DNA of 64,000 bases from Chlorops oryzae (taxonomy: Eukaryota; Arthropoda; Insecta; Diptera; Chloropidae). Below, piece after piece: positions 35,175-46,512 of the stretch. Position 1 is the stretch's first letter; each line of letters starts with the position of its first letter. The translations under genes were made by a program, and so were the position numbers. Below the pieces are notes generated by a model. That model was not told where the DNA came from. It saw only the letters and a program-made list of their open reading frames with translations, and made no database searches. The DNA lies in the NCBI GenBank assembly GCA_020466095.1, contig CM035807.1, positions 8,689,697 through 8,753,696 on the forward strand, given 5' to 3'.

Positions 35175-38100
35175 GTAAGTTCTGAATTCAAAATGAAATT
35201 GCTTTAAATTCATTTACTTATAAAATTAGGTATTTCATGTTGAAATTTAATTATGTTTTTGAAATTGTTCATTTGAACGCATGAAGGACCTGAAGTGATA
35301 TGTGTCCAAGAAATATGATCGATGTGAAATCCGTCCATCCGATTGTGCATGGACTGCATTTGGTCTTACATAGAAGAAGATGGATTATTTTGGTTATTTT
35401 TTGCCACTACAGCATATATTTACATGTGTGGTCAACACAATAGTAGTAATTAGAAGGGTCGTAAAAGTAGCTGAGAGTGGCAGATGTTTCCACATTTGGG
35501 CTGCTAAAGTAGTTTTCGCCACATTTGAGTTTTTTTTTTTTTAATTTAATGCTATTACATTGTACGCAGCTGTATTGTATCTCTAGTGTTCGCATTAAAG
35601 TGTCCAAAGTCTGGACGTATAATATGAATTGATGGCCGCATTGCATACAAAGTCAGTTGTTCAGAGATTGTGTTAGTGAGTGGAATATAAAGATGAATTG
35701 TCCATAGGGATAGTTTTTCCTTTTGTGGGATAAAATGAATATTAAGTCGTGAATAGAATATGATGGTCAACGAAGCGATACATAGAGATGGTATTATGAT
35801 AATAAAAGCTTAGATTCGCACTTTCACAAGGACATGCATGTTACAATGAAATGGTCAATGTGTTCGAGATAAGCTTTTGTCAAACAAATGGCTTGGAACT
35901 TTTTTTTGGTCCTTTATGAGTAAAATAGAACATGGAGGAGATATAAGATAAACAATTCATCACTTCATATTAAGTCTTAAAATTCGTCCTTTAGAGAGGC
36001 AATGATGGTTAAAGGAAATTTTACATTGAACTTGAAACGTACGAAATCGGAGACTATTCAGAAGGAATTTTAGCATGAAATACATTAGGGGTATTCACAA
36101 GGAAGTCGGAATCCTGTCGGAAAATGTCGATGTCGTCAAGCACTGGGGAAAAAAACACCCGGTTTGTATGAATTATTTGAAAAAATAGTTATTATTGAAC
36201 GATGATGTGAAAACCGGGTGTTTTTCCCCAGTGCGGGCGATTTAAAATCGAAAATATAGCGACGTCGACATTTTTCGACAGAATTCCACATTCCTTGTGA
36301 ATATTCCAATTTATACCACATTGCATAGCGGCTCCGATATCGGTTGAAACTTTCGATATATGAAACCATAATATTTCCTGAATTCATAAACGGACTGTAA
36401 GATTTCTTTTTACATTCTCAACACAATACCAACAAGGTTAGACAATAAAGCAATTGAAGCGCATTCATAAAGCATTGAGGATTACGTAAGCATTTTAAGG
36501 ATTTCTTTTCATTTCATTTCAGTTGAAAATTTTCCTTTTTTACAAACTTAATTGAAAAGGGAAAAACAAAAGAAATCTCTGGACAAAAATAAATGAGAAT
36601 ATTGTTCAAAGTTTCGAGAATTCGCTTCACAATTTTGTTTCGGCATTGTTTCGGCTGCTTTACGCAATAACTTCATGTTTGCATATGCACTGTGTGTGTT
36701 TGTGTGGGTGTACGTGTGTAGATTCGATGTATTCTTGTGTGCTGCGTGGGTTTTGGAAAATGGAATTGTAATTGTGCCTTCAACCGCATTCGAATCTGTT
36801 TGAAAATAGAATTGAAATTGTGAACGGAAGCTAAACGATTGTCAATCGCAATGGCGTTTCAGAAAGTTTGCTTACACAAATTAATGGACGCAAACAATGT
36901 GCATGCCATATGTTTGCACAAGCGTATACGATTTATATGGTTGTACAATGTAATCAAGAAACTTTTTAAAACAAAGGGAGCCGTACATCTAAATATAGGT
37001 AGAGAGAGGCAGTGAGACAGCGAGAAGGAGAGAGGGGGAGTGAGGAAATTGAATAATTTTAGAGCAGCCTTTAAAATTTCATTAATTTCTACTTTGCATG
37101 CTAAAAGCAATTTCATATCCAGATGGTGCGAACAATGTGAAAAAGTTTATCAGTAGTGATGGATTTCTAAATGAAGGCTCTGCTAATGAACGAATTTCCT
37201 CGAACTTTATCGGAAATAAAAGAATCACTAATGAAAATACAACCTTACGATCTACCGTTTTTATTTGAGCAATTAAAAGGGCAATCGAATTTAGACTTAT
37301 TTATAGGTGCGAGTATTGATTCTTGATTTACCTAAAGCTATTTTCGAAGCTCTTGAACTCAACCACTTTAAATGAAAATTAAACAAAAAAAACGAAAGCT
37401 GAACACAATTCGCCCTCATCAAATGTAAATTTGGGTTTTTTTCTTCTTTAAAATAGAACTCAATTATACAAAACCGTAGAAAACTAACTTTTGTAGGTCA
37501 ATTTGAATCGTTTGAAGATGTTTTTTTTGTTTGGTTTGAGAGGGATTACCGTCGTATGCGCAATGCCCTTATCGAATGTTCATTACTAATACGTCTAGAA
37601 AAAAAAAAAATACCTACAGAGTCATAGGTACTCATTTAACGAAAAAAGAATGAGTACACACGTCCCATGGAGGATTAGAAAGAGGAGTGGGGGGTATTAT
37701 AAAATGCCTTGAAACTCCAAATCCGATTCAATTACATGTAAATTTCATATAGATTTTATTCGTTTCTCGTTTCGGTATACTTTTTAGGTGCACACCGCTG
37801 TACAACAGCCGGGTTTTAAGCGCGTCAAACGTGGTCTGAGACCTGTTGTGCCAGCAATCCATGGCCTAACATTGGAATCGACATTAAGCGCTGAGCCCAA
37901 TAATATTGGAATTGAACCCACCGATCCGTATTACCCACTGCAATGGTATTTGAAGAACACGGGCCAAAATGGTGGCAAAGTGCGCTTGGACTTGAACGTT
38001 CAAGCGGCATGGGATCAAGGTATAACGGGAAAAAATGTAACCACAGCCATAATGGATGACGGTGAGTAAATGAAATCAGAATTAATTAATTCAATAAAAG

Positions 38101-41100
38101 ATATCCGCAGATTTTAACGAATTTCGATATGAAACGATATGAAAAATTACACAAACTTTCTTGTTCGCTCGTGTGTAATTTCATTATCCACTGATAACAG
38201 GGCATTGTGTCTGGTCATTTCTTTTGTCGACCATTCATCCATTTATTTTTCATTCATCCTCAAAAAAAAAAAAAAAAAAAAACAAAAAAGAAAACCTACA
38301 TCCCTTTTTTTATGTGCTTAATTCAGTGTGAAAAAACAGAACAAAAAATCACTTCAACTTCGTGAAATAAAAAAAAAAAAAAAAGAAATAAGAAAAATCG
38401 CAAAAAAACGGGCGAAAAATTATGTGAAAGAGTTTAACCTTCAGGGAATTTTTTTTGTTGTGAAATCCGAAGCTTTCATTCTACTAAACTTGATTTCATT
38501 TTCCTTCACTTTCAGGAGTTGATTACATGCATCCCGACCTGAAGTTCAATTATGTAAGTATAGAGAGCATGATGTCCATGAATTATTCTCAGAAATATTG
38601 TGGCAAGCACGCACGTCGAACATGCTCGCCGAATTTGGGCGGCTTTTGAAATATTTATTTCACGTGTGCGAGCTACATAGACTGCGAGCCGCTCATTGGT
38701 TTTGAATATTTTCAATTATCGCGCCTGTGTTCGTCGTGTGTGGTCTAGCGTCGAATATCAACACAAAAAATCATTTCTTTTCCGGAAAAAATCATTTGCA
38801 GGCCTCGATTTAGGGCATGGCAGGCCGAGCTAATTCCCAGAGTGGTACTAAGAAGGGCAGATATTTTACATACATATATGTATAAACGGAAATAGTACCC
38901 CAGTATAGGACCTCAAAATATTGTTTTTGCCCAGAGTAGGAAAATTCTGGATCGGGCTCTGTGGATATGAACGAAGAAATTTCTTCGGAAAAATGAGTGC
39001 AATTTTTATGAAAAATATTTAATGGTTTTAAAGCTGAGTTTGAAATTTTGGCAGATAAAAAATAAAGCATAAAAAAATAAAATTGAATAAAACAGAGCGT
39101 TGCCCATGATTTTCTTTTGCATCTTCACTAGGTGAAAACTGTTTCTCAGCAAGCCGCTCGCCGTCTGTGGGCAACGATAACCAAGCATTTAACAAACAAA
39201 AAATACAAAAATGTAGCGAACATGTTCGCCGTGTGTGCCTAGCTTAAAAAGAAAAGTACCGCAAAATAAGAGAAACCGACTCGTTCTCTTTTCTAAAAAA
39301 AAAAAAATCGAAACCTTTTTGCGTATCAGAATTTGAGCGAATCTCAATCTGTTGGCTACGATAAGGGGATTTCCTCTAGGACGTTTAGACCTACATCAAC
39401 TTCAATACCATTTGGGGATTGCGTTACCCATTTTATGGTGTTGAATACGACGGCACACTTGAATGATTTGTGGAGTCTAAAGTTTCAAAGGCAATAAATT
39501 TTTCTTTCGAGCTACGCAAATCAAAAAGAAAGTCTGCGAAACAAGAACTGATTTTCCCTCGTCGGAATAAAGTAAAAGGAAACCCAATGCGAATTTCTAA
39601 GGTTAAGAATATTCTTCTCATTCGACGAGAAACTGAATGTCATCGAAACTTCTTTTGAATACGACTGTTTTTGAGAAAAAAAAATACAAGCTCTTTTAAC
39701 CCTTTTTGTTGTGACTCGAATACTTTCGGGATAGGAGAAAGTTCCTTAAATAGGACTACTGAAAAATGGGATAAATGAAATAAATTCATGCCCAAAAACG
39801 ATTCGAATATTTTTGAAAGGTCTGGTCAGATACAGTGTACAATCTTCTTCCGGACACCCATCTTAAACGGAAACGTTTTGCTCTAGTGTTTCTGCTTCTC
39901 AAAAAGATTCGTCTCAAGCGGACATATTTTTCGGTCCCGTAGGTGTATGCTTAAGAGACAGTTGTAATATAATTCGATAATTTTCGAGAGCTTGGAAAAT
40001 CTTCTCGTGTGTCTACTTGCTACACTCAGTCTGCTCGTAATGATCTTAATAAGAGCAAAATTGAATAGAAAATCGTTTTATATTATATGTTGTAATGCAT
40101 TTTTAATGGGAATCCTTTTTCAGCCTTTAACCTTAAAGAGTATACACACGTCAGTAGAATTCCTTCATCATAAGCGATTATTTAAGCTGAGCTAAGACGT
40201 CATTACGTGGTATTTCATGAAAAAATCTGTTGAAGAGCAGTGGGGGCAAAGAAGATGAAGAAACTCTCAACTCTAAGAAGATTCTCGATTTTTTTTCTTT
40301 GCTTACTTAACTTAGTACTTATAAACGTTAATCCGAACATCCCTCTGACGATGTCATTTCATAGAAAAATTTCAATAACTCTATTAGCCTTAGGGCGGTA
40401 CATTTTTTCTCATTCCCTTTTTAAGTCCTCCATAAAATGCTTTTGTAATAAAAGATTTTGATTTGATTCTGTTTTTTTTTTGCTTTTTTTTTTTGCTCTT
40501 TTATAATTTCTATAAGAGAAATAAAAACGGAATTGAGGAAAATAATTTTATGAATTTTTTTTTTTTTTTTTAAAGAATGCCGAAGCCAGTTACGATTTCA
40601 GCAGCAACGATCCGTTCCCCTATCCACGATATACGGATGATTGGTTTAATAGGTAAGTGACAAAGAAAATGTGAAAGCGCATTCTTTTCGCGTGCAAAGT
40701 TTTTTCATTATTTTATCAAATATTTTCCTTTTGCCGTTTTATTTTTATTTCTTTTTTTTTTTTTTTTTACAGTCATGGCACACGATGTGCTGGTGAAGTG
40801 GCTGCTGCAAGAGATAATGGAATTTGTGGCGTTGGCGTCGCATACGATAGCAAAATCGCAGGTGAGTTTATATAACGGGAAGAAAATATGACATCGTCTT
40901 TTGCGTCTGAGACTATTCAATGTTGAAATTCGATGGGGCGAGGTGTGTTAAAGGATGGTGAAGGGAGAGAGATAAATGGTGAGAAGGGTGCGAGAAGGGG
41001 GGAGAGAGGGAGAGAGAAAGAGAGAGGGAGAGAGGGAGAGAGAGGGGGTGAGAGAGGGAGAGAGGAGGAGAGAGGGGAAAAGAGGTGGTGAGTGGGGGAG

Positions 41101-44100
41101 AGAGGAGGAAGAGATGGTGAAATAGAGAGGGGTGAGAGAGGGAGAGAGGGGGTGAAAGGGGGAGAGGTGGAGAGAGAGGGGAGAGAGGGGGAGAGAGGGG
41201 GTGATTGGGGAAGAGAGGGGAGAGGGGTAGAGAGAGGGTGAGAGGGGGTGAAAGAGGAAGAGATAGAGAAATAGAGAGGGGGTGAGAGATGGTGAGATGG
41301 TGAGAGAGGTGGAGAGGGGGGAAGATATAGAGAGGGGTAGAAAGGGCAGAAATAGAGAGGGGGAGAGCGGGTGTGAGAGGGCGAGAGAGGGGGGAGGAGA
41401 TGGAGAGATCGGGAAACGAGAAGAGAGAGACACATTTTTCGGATCTCAATCTTTTGAATGGAAGAATTCCATCTCTCCCGATATCAGAATCCAAGCCAAA
41501 AACAATTAAATTTATTGCAGTTGCAACTATTAAAATGTTAGTGCAAATACTCAAGTACAATCAACTCAAATATCTGGAGGGTAAACAATGTGACAAATGC
41601 TCTTACAGCACCTGCAATATGCACAATCATATATCGTAGAACGAATAATTTATCCACGGATTTTTATGATTGCCATAAACTGGAATTTACGACAGCTTTT
41701 GCTGGAAATTGATTTATAATTTTTAGTATTTCCTCATGCAGAGCACATTCACTCATCCGGCTTTATTTATATGCTCCCTTTTCTATTTTCTGTTTCCTAT
41801 TTTTTTTTTTTTTTTTTGTGTGTGTACTTTCTTCATTCAATCATGCCCTTTGATAATGTCGTCGTGTGCGATGGCTTTGGATATAAACCACACGCGATGC
41901 TGCTTTCAGGAATACGAATGCTGGACCAGCCGTATATGACCGATTTAATCGAGGCCAACTCGATGGGTCACGAGCCCCACAAGATTGATATATACAGCGC
42001 ATCGTGGGGACCTACAGACGATGGAAAAACCGTCGATGGACCGAGAAACGCCACCATGCGGGCCATCGTCCAAGGCGTGAATGAGGTGCGTATGTGCAAC
42101 GTGCGTGCATGTGTTCGCCTGAATATATGGCAAAATAAAATGAAGGCCACGTGACCATATGTCATAAGCACAATTTCATGTGTGGGCGTTCTAGTTCGTG
42201 CAGAACATGCCATTTCGAATATTACGAACCAGTGCATTAAGTAACGCTTAATAGCAATGTTGTAGTTAGTCAGTCAAAGAACATTGTCGCTCTTTGTCTT
42301 TTTAATCCATTTTAATTACAATTTTCTTTCTCTTTCTCTTATTCTCGTTCTCAATCGCAATCGCAATCGCAATCTCGTCTTCATTTTCATTTGACACGAC
42401 TAACGACATTGATCTGATGTGCTTACGTTTGACCTCATGCAGGGACGAAATGGTTTGGGTAACATTTATGTTTGGGCCTCTGGCGATGGTGGTGAGGAGG
42501 ACGATTGCAATTGCGATGGCTATGCGGCCTCAATGTGGACCATATCCATTAACAGCGCTATTAATGACGGACAAAACGCCCATTACGATGAAAGCTGCAG
42601 CTCGACTTTGGCGAGCACTTTCAGCAATGGCGCCAAGGATCCAAATACCGGAGTGGCAACAACAGATTTATATGGAAAATGTACAACAACACATTCCGGT
42701 ACAAGTGCAGCAGCGCCAGAGGCAGCAGGTGTTTTCGCATTGTCCTTGGAAGCAAAGTAAGCACGGTGGGATTATACCCACTTTTCAAAAGTTATTACTA
42801 ATGAACAACAACAACAACAACAGCAAAATATAAATGTCATGCATATATGTACATATATATATATATATAGAAATACATCGTGGGAGATAATTAGAAATAA
42901 TGAGAAGAGGATTCTTCTTTTTCAAAGGAAAAATCTATTTTCATCAGAATACAGAATACGTGTCCGTCGCGAGCTCTGAGAAGCAATTTTCAACGAATAT
43001 TCGATTTATTTTTTTTTATTAAATTTTATTATTTTTTATTTATTTCTAGTCCGACTTTAACATGGCGTGACGTGCAACACCTGACAGTTCTTACCTCAAA
43101 GCGTAATTCGCTTTTTGATGCAAAGAATCGCTTCCATTGGACCATGAACGGTGTGGGTTTGGAGTTTAATCATCTTTTTGGATTCGGTGTACTCGATGCA
43201 GGTGCCATTGTGACTTTGGCAAAGCAATGGCATACAGTGCCAGCACGCTATCACTGTGAGGCCGGCGAGATCTATGAGCCACAGTAAGCTTTCCAACTAT
43301 CGCTTTTTTTCTTCTAATGTCTAAGTGTTTTCTTTTCGGATCTCTAGAGCAATTTACACGGGACGTTCTTTGTTCTTGGAAATTAAAACTGATGCCTGCA
43401 AGGGAACCGATACTGAGGTCAACTATTTGGAGCACGTGCAAGCGGTGATTACCGCCAATGCTTCACGACGTGGTGACTTGGAAATGTTTCTTACTTCACC
43501 CATGGGTACACGGTAAGTAATATTAGATGTGCCGGAATTTCTACTGCCCCGATTAGTCCCGAGAAGTACGCCCTTTTTATTTCCAACCTTATCTTTAAAC
43601 TACTCTGCTTTTAGACCACATGTTGCTAAACAAGGTCTAGTTAAAATTCTCATATACCTACATACAGTGGCGTGTCCAGAAAAAGAGTGCTTTGATAGTG
43701 CTTATATTTTCCACAGTGGTACATTCAACAATTATAAGACAGTAACCAAAAAAAATTTGGGGGGGGGGGGGTCTAGAGGAAGTTAAGAGAGTTATGGACC
43801 AAAAACCAAAAAAATCCGAAAAATTCATGGCGTCCGATTTGGATGAAATTTTATATATAGAATAAGTGAAAAATTCTAAGAATTTTGGCGTACAATTTTT
43901 TTCAAAAAACTGATTACAACTAGTCTAGTTTGGGTCTAGTTCCAAACTGGTCCAAAAAGGACCAGTTTTTTGAAAAAATTTGAAATTTATAAGTATTTCA
44001 CCAAATCGGACGCCATGAATCTTTCGGATTTTTTTGGTTTTTGGTCCATAACTATCTAAACTTCCTCTAGCCACCCCCACCCGCCCAAAAAAATTTTTTG

Positions 44101-44746
44101 GGTTAATATCTTATAATTGTTCAATATACCACTGTGGAAAATATAAGCACTATAAAAGCACTCTTTCTCTGGACACGCCACTGCATTGTCGACATATAAC
44201 TACTTCAAAAGGAGACATTTTTTGGACAAGATTTACTCTTTTCGTCTCCATTCCTACTACTAACCAGAGCTCAGTCAATTTTCATCTAGAAAAAATTTCA
44301 AATTGTGACCGGTCACATTTGGAGTAGTCCATGTGTACTCTCTCTCTCTCTTTTTCCGTTTTGTTTTTAGTAAATTGACATCCGTATAAATTTCAGCTCG
44401 ATGATTCTATCCCGGCGTGCCAACGACGATGATATTCGTGATGGTTTTACGAAGTGGCCATTTATGACAACGCATTCGTGGGGTGAATACCCGCAGGGAA
44501 CATGGAAATTGGAGGTAATTAACGCAAACATATGCAAACAAGCGCAACAATATACAATTAAAATTAAATCATTTATCAATTAAGGCACGATTCAATTCGC
44601 CGCAACCGCGCTCGGGCTGGTTAAATGAATGGTCTTTGGTTTTGCATGGCACAAAGGAAGCTCCATATCGTACTCTATCGCCAGCATCGCCGCACTCGAA
44701 ATTGGCCATTGTGAAGAAGGCACACGAGGATAAGAAAATGCAGTAA
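35067..44746 (+). CDS. amon: amontillado / prohormone convertase 2, 11 visible coding exons (5' end missing)
   Basis: Subtilisin/kexin-family endoprotease of the regulated secretory pathway. Known PC2 role: cleavage of prohormones and neuropeptide precursors at dibasic sites in dense-core vesicles. Exons: 35067-35174, 37788-38061, 38516-38553, 40576-40652, 40773-40861, 41910-42085, 42443-42756, 43050-43283, 43348-43512, 44397-44514, 44585-44746. All introns are GT...AG and all phases fit, giving 584 residues plus TAA. Numbered from the first visible residue: RSRR at 20-23, maturation site RVKR|G at 48-52, catalytic Asp126 (DDG), His167 (HGTRC), Ser342 (GTSAAAP). Asp269 in ASGDGG replaces the oxyanion Asn of other convertases, which is diagnostic of PC2. 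P-domain RRGD is at 477-480. There is no membrane segment. The signal peptide and about 70 N-terminal residues are absent, since the family is about 650 residues in flies. Several introns carry MITEs or microsatellites. No stop or frameshift was seen. Confidence 0.96.
35622..36039 (+). repeat. direct duplication, copy 2 (amon intron 1)
   Basis: Second copy, 3.87 kb downstream of the first and in the same orientation. It differs by short deletions (for example GCGCAAGGATAAT missing). The first visible amon exon lies between the copies. Confidence 0.9.
36087..36309. mobile_element. palindromic MITE of the GGGGTATTCAC type in amon intron 1
   Basis: Arms start GGGGTATTCACAAGGAA and pair with TTCCTTGTGAATATTCC for about 50 bp. 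The core 36141-36233 has its own inverted ends CACTGGGGAAAAAAACACCC (left) and GGGTGTTTTTCCCCAGTG (right), so it may be a second, nested 93-bp element. It lies in the first visible amon intron. Confidence 0.8.
36310..37787 (+). other. rest of amon intron 1
   Basis: AT-rich with GT-rich (36695-36720) and GA-rich (37000-37045) patches. No exon was seen before the acceptor at 37787. Confidence 0.6.
37788..38061 (+). CDS. amon: amon visible exon 2 (propeptide cleavage site, start of catalytic domain)
   Basis: Acceptor TTTTTAG and donor GTGAGT, 274 nt, entering in phase 0 and leaving one base of a Gly codon. It contains the autocatalytic maturation site RVKR followed by GLRP, the WYLKNTGQ segment, and ends in the catalytic Asp motif AIMDDG. 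Confidence 0.95.
38516..38553 (+). CDS. amon: amon visible exon 3 (38-nt microexon-like)
   Basis: Only 38 nt, flanked by TTTCAG and GTAAGT. It completes the split Gly codon and encodes [12 protein letters not shown] just after the catalytic Asp. Its phase matches both neighbours exactly. Confidence 0.93.
38600..38755. mobile_element. degenerate MITE in amon intron 3
   Basis: CACGCACGTCGAACATG on the left pairs loosely with TGTTCGTCGTGTGTGG on the right. A similar solo end, GAACATGTTCGCCGTGTGTG, lies at 39219-39238 in the same intron. Confidence 0.45.
38756..40575 (+). other. rest of amon intron 3
   Basis: Largest visible intron after intron 1. Short ORFs only, with no alternative exon supported. 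A T-rich polypyrimidine tract precedes the acceptor. Confidence 0.55.
40576..40652 (+). CDS. amon: amon visible exon 4
   Basis: A polypyrimidine tract then TTTAAAG acceptor, and donor GTAAGT. The 77 nt encode [12 protein letters not shown]...TDDWFN plus two bases of the Ser codon completed by the next exon. The segment is near-invariant in PC2 proteins. Confidence 0.95.
40773..40861 (+). CDS. amon: amon visible exon 5 (catalytic His)
   Basis: Acceptor TTTTACAG and donor GTGAGT, 89 nt. It encodes the catalytic His motif [12 protein letters not shown] and [12 protein letters not shown]. The intron before it is only 120 nt. Confidence 0.95.
40940..41430 (+). repeat. polypurine (GGGAGAGA)n tract in amon intron 5
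   Basis: Nearly 500 bp of almost pure purine on the plus strand with GGGGGTGA interruptions. Long Ser/Pro/Leu ORFs on the minus strand (215, 172 and 161 codons) are products of this composition. Confidence 0.95.
41910..42085 (+). CDS. amon: amon visible exon 6
   Basis: Acceptor GCTTTCAG and donor GTGCGT, 176 nt. It encodes [16 protein letters not shown], then [19 protein letters not shown], conserved PC2 catalytic-domain sequence. It ends in phase 0 after VNE. Confidence 0.95.
42443..42756 (+). CDS. amon: amon visible exon 7 (oxyanion Asp and catalytic Ser)
   Basis: Acceptor CATGCAG and donor GTAAGC, 314 nt, the longest exon. It carries [10 protein letters not shown] with the PC2-specific oxyanion Asp, the paired cysteines of DDCNCDGY, and the nucleophile motif [13 protein letters not shown]. 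Confidence 0.96.
43050..43283 (+). CDS. amon: amon visible exon 8 (end of catalytic domain, start of P domain)
   Basis: Acceptor TTTCTAG and donor GTAAGC, 234 nt. It encodes [38 protein letters not shown] and the start of the P domain. Confidence 0.95.
43348..43512 (+). CDS. amon: amon visible exon 9 (P domain with RRGD)
   Basis: Acceptor TCTCTAG and donor GTAAGT, 165 nt, after a 64-nt intron. It encodes [20 protein letters not shown] and SPMGTR. RRGD is the conserved P-domain motif of convertases. Confidence 0.94.
43665..44183. mobile_element. 519-bp foldback MITE in amon intron 9
   Basis: Inverted ends CAGTGGCGTGTCCAGA and TCTGGACACGCCACTG. Arms of over 200 bp include GTCCATAACT and GGCGTCCGATTTGG in inverted form. 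TA precedes it and CA follows, compatible with a decayed TA duplication (Tc1-like) but not proven. It carries a G run at 43760-43771. Confidence 0.85.
44397..44514 (+). CDS. amon: amon visible exon 10
   Basis: Acceptor TTTCAG and donor GTAATT, 118 nt. It encodes [12 protein letters not shown]...[20 protein letters not shown], the second half of the P domain. Confidence 0.94.
44585..44746 (+). CDS. amon: amon visible exon 11 (terminal coding exon)
   Basis: Follows a 70-nt intron with the weak acceptor AATTAAG. It encodes the end of the P domain ([16 protein letters not shown]) and the basic/acidic tail ending [10 protein letters not shown], then TAA at 44744-44746. Confidence 0.94.
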   Translation, partial: ARFNSPQPRSGWLNEWSLVLHGTKEAPYRTLSPASPHSKLAIVKKAHEDKKMQ

Positions 44747-46004
44747 AAGACAAAAGAAGAAAATAAAAACCAAATGCTGCTCCAGTAAATGGAAAAGCAT
44801 CAAAAACAGCAAAACAAAATAAAAAAACTAAATAAAAAAATATTAAAAAAAAAAAAACTTGTATCACAAAAGGGCATCACTAAAAAAAGAGCTCTAATTG
44901 CCCAAATCCAAGTCCCAAATGGAAGAAGGCCATGCGAGTTGTAGAAAAATAAGAAGAAAAAATGCTTCAAGGACAGCAGCAGAAGAAATTCATAAATAAA
45001 TGGAAGGACAAATGAAATGAAAACGATTCAAAGGAACCAGCTGAAAGGAGAAATTTCAAAAATATTTTCTTTCATATTTCAAATTTCATTGGCTGTGTTC
45101 GCTTTTGTTTGAAGCTGAAAAATGCGGTGCGGAAAATTATGAAAACAAAAAACAACAAAAGAAAAGAAACAGGGTGTGGTTCAAGTTGATTGAAAAAAAA
45201 AAAAAAAAAAATACAAAAACAAATCTTAAAAAAAAAACAAAAAATCCTGAATCCTTTTTTCCTTAATGATTTTTCTTTCTGATCAATTTGAAATACTGAT
45301 TGAACGCCTCATTTTCTCGAGCTAAAACTCTTTAAGAACGATTAAGGACTTTTCAAAAATTTTATTCTGTCAACTTAAGCACACCTAAGATTTCATCTAA
45401 CGCACAGAAAATACTTATAACTTTTTTTTTTTATTTATTTAACAAAAAAACTTTTCATTCTCTTTTGACTTGAAACTTGAAAAACGACACAAGTCCTATA
45501 CTCGTCTAAAGTTATATTAGAAAACATTTGTGTAAGCTGATAACGCCAGATATTCTCAAAGAGATTTACTCGTTGCAAAATATTTATATTGCTATTTAAA
45601 AGACAAACACATCATTTGTCCAGCTCATTTAAATAGAAAAATAAATATGAATATTTAAAAGAATATATATATATATATCTGTATATGTATGTGAAATAAA
45701 AAAGAAAAGAAAATTTTAATGAAATTTTAATTTTTTTATTTTAAATTAAGCATAACCAAGCTGGTCGAATTTAGTTGTTAAAGCTCTACACTGATCCAAT
45801 AGGGCGCAGTTTTTCTGTAGCAACAATAACAATATGAATAACAACAACATTTGTCAAAAGAACAACAACGACCTTTTTGAAATTGAAATTCCTTGGAAGC
45901 TACATATATGTATGTGTGTTTTGAATTTCCTGTTTTTCCTCGATTTCATTTCCGCAAAAAACAAAATGATCTTTTTCAAATTATAACTTTGAAAGTATTA
46001 TCAC
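44747..46004 (+). other. probable amon 3' UTR and downstream flank
   Basis: A-rich, very AT-rich sequence with no ORF of note. AATAAA hexamers lie at 44762, 44831, 44995 and 45695. The first is only 16 nt after the stop and unlikely to be used. I cannot decide the polyadenylation site from sequence alone. Confidence 0.45.
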
Positions 46005-46247
46005 CAGGGCTCGGATTTTTTTGGCTTTTATAAATGTAAAGCATACTTTATGAGGCGAAAATTTTTCTTACCAACATTTTGCAATAAAGTTAAGCGAAGT
46101 TGAACTTCAAACCTCTTTTCTAACTAGAAAAAAATTCATATTGAAGTTTAAAATCGATTTGAATCTTAACTTGATGTGAGTTGAACAAAATTTGTACTCC
46201 ATAAAGTATGCTTTAAATTTATAAAAATCAAAAAAATCCGAGCCCTG
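46005..46247 (-). mobile_element. hAT-type MITE copy 4, downstream of amon
   Basis: 243 bp, inverted relative to copy 3, with perfect 8-bp duplications ATTATCAC at 45997-46004 and 46248-46255. The interior is nearly the reverse complement of copy 3. Confidence 0.93.
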
Positions 46248-46269
46248 ATTATCACTGATTTATCAGTAG

Positions 46270-46512
46270 GGCATTAGAAAATATTGAAATTCAGCACCCA
46301 ATAGTATGCATTGGAATTTTTTGTAAAGCCAATTTATATCGTTTTAAGCGTTTTTAATTAAAGGGCTTAATTAAGGATTGAAGGATATCAGCAGAGCTTT
46401 CAAGATGTGATTAAATGGGGAAACCTACAGTAATAAACAGAATTGGCACTGTCGCAAATATTCGAAATATTGAAATGCATATTTTTAGGTGCTAAATTTA
46501 AATATTTTCTAT
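46270..46512 (+). mobile_element. TIR element family R, short copy
   Basis: Left TTAGAAAATATTGAAATTCA and AGCACC pair with the right GGTGCTAAATTTAAATATTT and CTA, inverted, about 40 bp with mismatches. The centre carries CAGCAGAGCTTTC, also seen at about 51795 where another degraded copy may lie. Confidence 0.55.

Noticed and set aside
40913..41560. Minus-strand ORFs of 215, 172 and 161 codons rich in Ser, Pro and Leu
   Set aside because: They are translations of the polypurine tract in an amon intron and all frames are open for the same reason. There are no domains, and the amon exons occupy the other strand.
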